A stretch of 34,567 bases of DNA, taken from NCBI GenBank assembly GCA_001797185.1, contig MGOS01000095.1:12829-47395 (forward strand), written 5' to 3'. Below the pieces are notes generated by a model that saw nothing but the letters and a program-made list of their open reading frames with translations, made no database searches and was not told where the DNA came from. How positions within the stretch are numbered: position 1 is the stretch's first letter; every line of letters begins with the position of its first letter. Source of the stretch: Clostridiales bacterium GWB2_37_7. GTDB taxonomy: Bacteria > Bacillota > Clostridia > Lutisporales > Lutisporaceae. The position numbers and the translations under genes were made by a program. Shown here one piece after another: positions 32,915-34,567 of this stretch.

Positions 32915-33526
32915 GTGGATAAAAACTATATAACGGATATCCTGATAGATGACAATGACGAAAGAGAGCAAAGGATACATGAACTTCTCAGAGCCAGAAA
33001 ATCACTCAACGTAAATACAGAAATGCATAAGGTTTCGACCTTAGGTGAACGCATGTCAGATAGACTTGCTAAGTTTGCAGGCAGCTGGCATTTCTTGATT
33101 TTTTTTGGTATTGTAGTCTTAACATGGGGTGTCGTAAACACAACCTGGATACTGACAAAGCCCTTTGATCCATACCCTTATGTTTTCTTAAATCTTATTT
33201 TGGCGTGCATTGCATCCTTGCAGGCTCCCATAATTATGATGAGTCAAAACAGAGAATCCCAAAAGGATAGAATAAGAGCGGAGAACGATTATCTTATAAA
33301 TCTTAAGTCGGAAATAATATTGGAAGACATGCACATGAAGGTAGATGAACTGCTGGGTGATCAGAAAAGGTTGAAAAAACAGCTCAATGATATTATGATT
33401 AGTATGAATGGCACAAATCAAATATATGACGAAAAGGTCAGCGACCTGAGGAGCGATAAGGATGGAAAAGCAAATACCGGTGGTGAAGAACCGAGAATAT
33501 ACAATAGAGATAACAGGACTCACTAG
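32915..33526 (+). CDS. DUF1003 membrane protein
   Basis: A protein of about 203 residues with the DUF1003 signature: two membrane segments (WHFLIFFGIVVLTWGVVN and YVFLNLILACIASLQAPIIM) joined by FDPYPY, then MMSQNRESQKDRIRAENDY. Function is unknown. The N-terminal 45 residues are charged, and the C-terminal 60 residues are helical and then low-complexity. GTG 32915 is preferred as start because AGGAG at 32902-32906 is 8 bases away; ATG 32885 has no site. The last 65 bases overlap the start of the rRNA methyltransferase gene in another frame, so the tail may be a read-through extension. Confidence 0.85.
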   Translation: MDKNYITDILIDDNDEREQRIHELLRARKSLNVNTEMHKVSTLGERMSDRLAKFAGSWHFLIFFGIVVLTWGVVNTTWILTKPFDPYPYVFLNLILACIASLQAPIIMMSQNRESQKDRIRAENDYLINLKSEIILEDMHMKVDELLGDQKRLKKQLNDIMISMNGTNQIYDEKVSDLRSDKDGKANTGGEEPRIYNRDNRTH

Positions 33527-34567
33527 TGAGGGAATGGGTGTCGGCAGGATTGAAGGCTTCACTGTTTTTGTTGAAGGAGCACTTCCACAGGAGCTTGTAA
33601 CAATTATAATAGTAAAAGTGCAGAAGACCTATGCCTATGGCAAGCTATTGAGCGTTGAAAGAGAATCACAGGAAAGGGTACTTCCTGTTTGTGGAATCAT
33701 GAAGCGCTGCGGAGGCTGTCAGCTTCAGCACCTAGACTACCAGGCGCAGCTGATAAATAAGACTCAGATGGTTAAGGACATCATGGTGAGAATAGGTGGT
33801 TTCAAAGATTTATTGATTCATGATGCCATAGGAATGCAGGAGCCCTGGAGATATCGCAACAAAGCGCAGTTCCCAGTAGGGTTTTCCGATGACGTGGTAA
33901 TAGGCTTTTATGCCAATCGCAGTCATGATATTATTGATACAGACAAATGCATCATTCAAGATGAAATTAACGATAAGATTATTGGTATCTTCAAAGAATA
34001 CATAAAGAAGTTTAGGGTTTCTGTTTATGATGAAAACAGCGGCAAAGGACTTATGAGACATATTGTAACACGCAAAGGCTTTAAAACCGGTGAGGTTATG
34101 GTATGTGCTGTAGTAAACGGCGATAGTCTCCCCAATACAGAATATCTAGTGAGCGCATTGACTGCTTTGATGCCGGAGATTAAAAGCATCGTGCTGAATG
34201 TGAATAAGCAACAAACCAACATAATACTTGGAGAAAAAAATATCGTATTATACGGCGAGGAAGCCATATTTGACTATATAGGACAATTCAAATTCAGGAT
34301 ATCACCAAACTCCTTCTTCCAAGTCAATCCGATACAGACCGATGTGCTGTACAACAAGGCTTTGGAGTATGCAGCCTTAAGCGGCAATGAAACAGTATTT
34401 GATGCATATTGCGGCATAGGCACCATATCTTTATTCTTAAGCCAAAAAGCGAAGAAGGTATATGGAGTAGAGATTGTACCTCAAGCAATAGACAATGCCA
34501 AGGAAAACGCTGTGCTTAACGGTGTGGACAATGTGGACTTTATGTTGGGAGAATCAGAAAAGATTAT
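33462..34567 (+). CDS. rlmD: 23S rRNA (uracil-C5)-methyltransferase, RlmD/RumA type (partial)
   Basis: The frame is open from ATG 33462 to the window end (368 codons); the C-terminal catalytic Cys region lies beyond it. It encodes a SAM-dependent enzyme making 5-methyluridine in 23S rRNA. In order: a TRAM-like RNA-binding domain (EYTIEITGLTSEGMGVGRIE), the iron-sulphur Cys cluster CGIMKRCGGCQ, FRISPNSFFQVNP, and the SAM-binding motif VFDAYCGIGTISLFL. GAGGAG at 33448-33453 is 8 bases before ATG 33462. The start lies inside the end of the DUF1003 gene. Firmicutes enzymes of this group may modify one or both of U747 and U1939, so the exact target is uncertain. Confidence 0.93.
   Translation, partial: MEKQIPVVKNREYTIEITGLTSEGMGVGRIEGFTVFVEGALPQELVTIIIVKVQKTYAYGKLLSVERESQERVLPVCGIMKRCGGCQLQHLDYQAQLINKTQMVKDIMVRIGGFKDLLIHDAIGMQEPWRYRNKAQFPVGFSDDVVIGFYANRSHDIIDTDKCIIQDEINDKIIGIFKEYIKKFRVSVYDENSGKGLMRHIVTRKGFKTGEVMVCAVVNGDSLPNTEYLVSALTALMPEIKSIVLNVNKQQTNIILGEKNIVLYGEEAIFDYIGQFKFRISPNSFFQVNPIQTDVLYNKALEYAALSGNETVFDAYCGIGTISLFLSQKAKKVYGVEIVPQAIDNAKENAVLNGVDNVDFMLGESEKI

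Noticed and set aside
1-34567. CRISPR arrays, tRNAs, rRNAs, transposases, phage genes
   Set aside because: Reading through the intergenic spaces showed no regularly spaced repeats, cloverleaf signatures, rRNA motifs or transposase-like proteins.

Overview
The window reads as a chromosomal core region of a low-GC Gram-positive anaerobe of the class Clostridia. Supporting signs are the A+T-rich sequence, the strong GGAGG-type ribosome binding sites, a B. subtilis-type LexA box upstream of uvrB, the linked rapZ-yvcK-whiA set, and an ATP-type and a pyrophosphate-type phosphofructokinase next to a long Bacillus-type pyruvate kinase. The species cannot be named from the sequence. Almost all genes lie on the + strand; the one clear exception is a small membrane protein at 7285-7962. 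No phage, IS transposase, CRISPR array, rRNA or tRNA was seen.

Layout. 1-5252: a likely SOS-controlled uvrB-uvrA operon behind a near-consensus promoter and LexA box, ending in a perfect 15-bp terminator. 5277-7280: inositol monophosphatase, a small Cys-rich CWC protein and a GNAT acetyltransferase. 7285-9966: the minus-strand membrane protein and uvrC, which completes the UvrABC set. 10047-13545: PspC-domain protein, PHP phosphoesterase, an orphan solute-binding protein and murB. 13546-13976: a gene-poor stretch with a terminator, a 32-bp palindrome and a candidate structured RNA. 13977-18438: second PHP protein, rapZ, yvcK, lepB and whiA (cell-envelope and carbon control). 18643-22360: HD-GYP phosphodiesterase, ROK glucokinase and glucose-6-phosphate isomerase. 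22523-26023: dnaE. 26208-30656: DUF2007 protein, ATP-PFK, PPi-PFK and pyruvate kinase. 30657-31070: a gene-free stretch with a strongly folded candidate small RNA. 31071-34567: thioesterase, M29 aminopeptidase, DUF1003 protein and the start of an RlmD-type 23S rRNA methyltransferase cut by the window edge.

The genes give nucleotide excision repair (uvrB, uvrA, uvrC), upper and lower glycolysis (glucokinase, pgi, two PFKs, pyk), peptidoglycan precursor control (murB, rapZ, yvcK) and replication (dnaE).

The most unusual signal is a roughly 152-bp, highly structured, non-coding repeat present four times (177-327 inverted; 5277-5429, 18439-18590 and 20839-20991 direct). It has near-identical imperfect terminal inverted repeats, three conserved internal hairpins, and paired base changes between copies that keep one stem intact. 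One copy sits between the LexA-controlled promoter and uvrB. The second notable signal is a 150-nt RNA-like structure after pyk with a 19-bp closing helix and two hairpins that show the same GGA loop motif.
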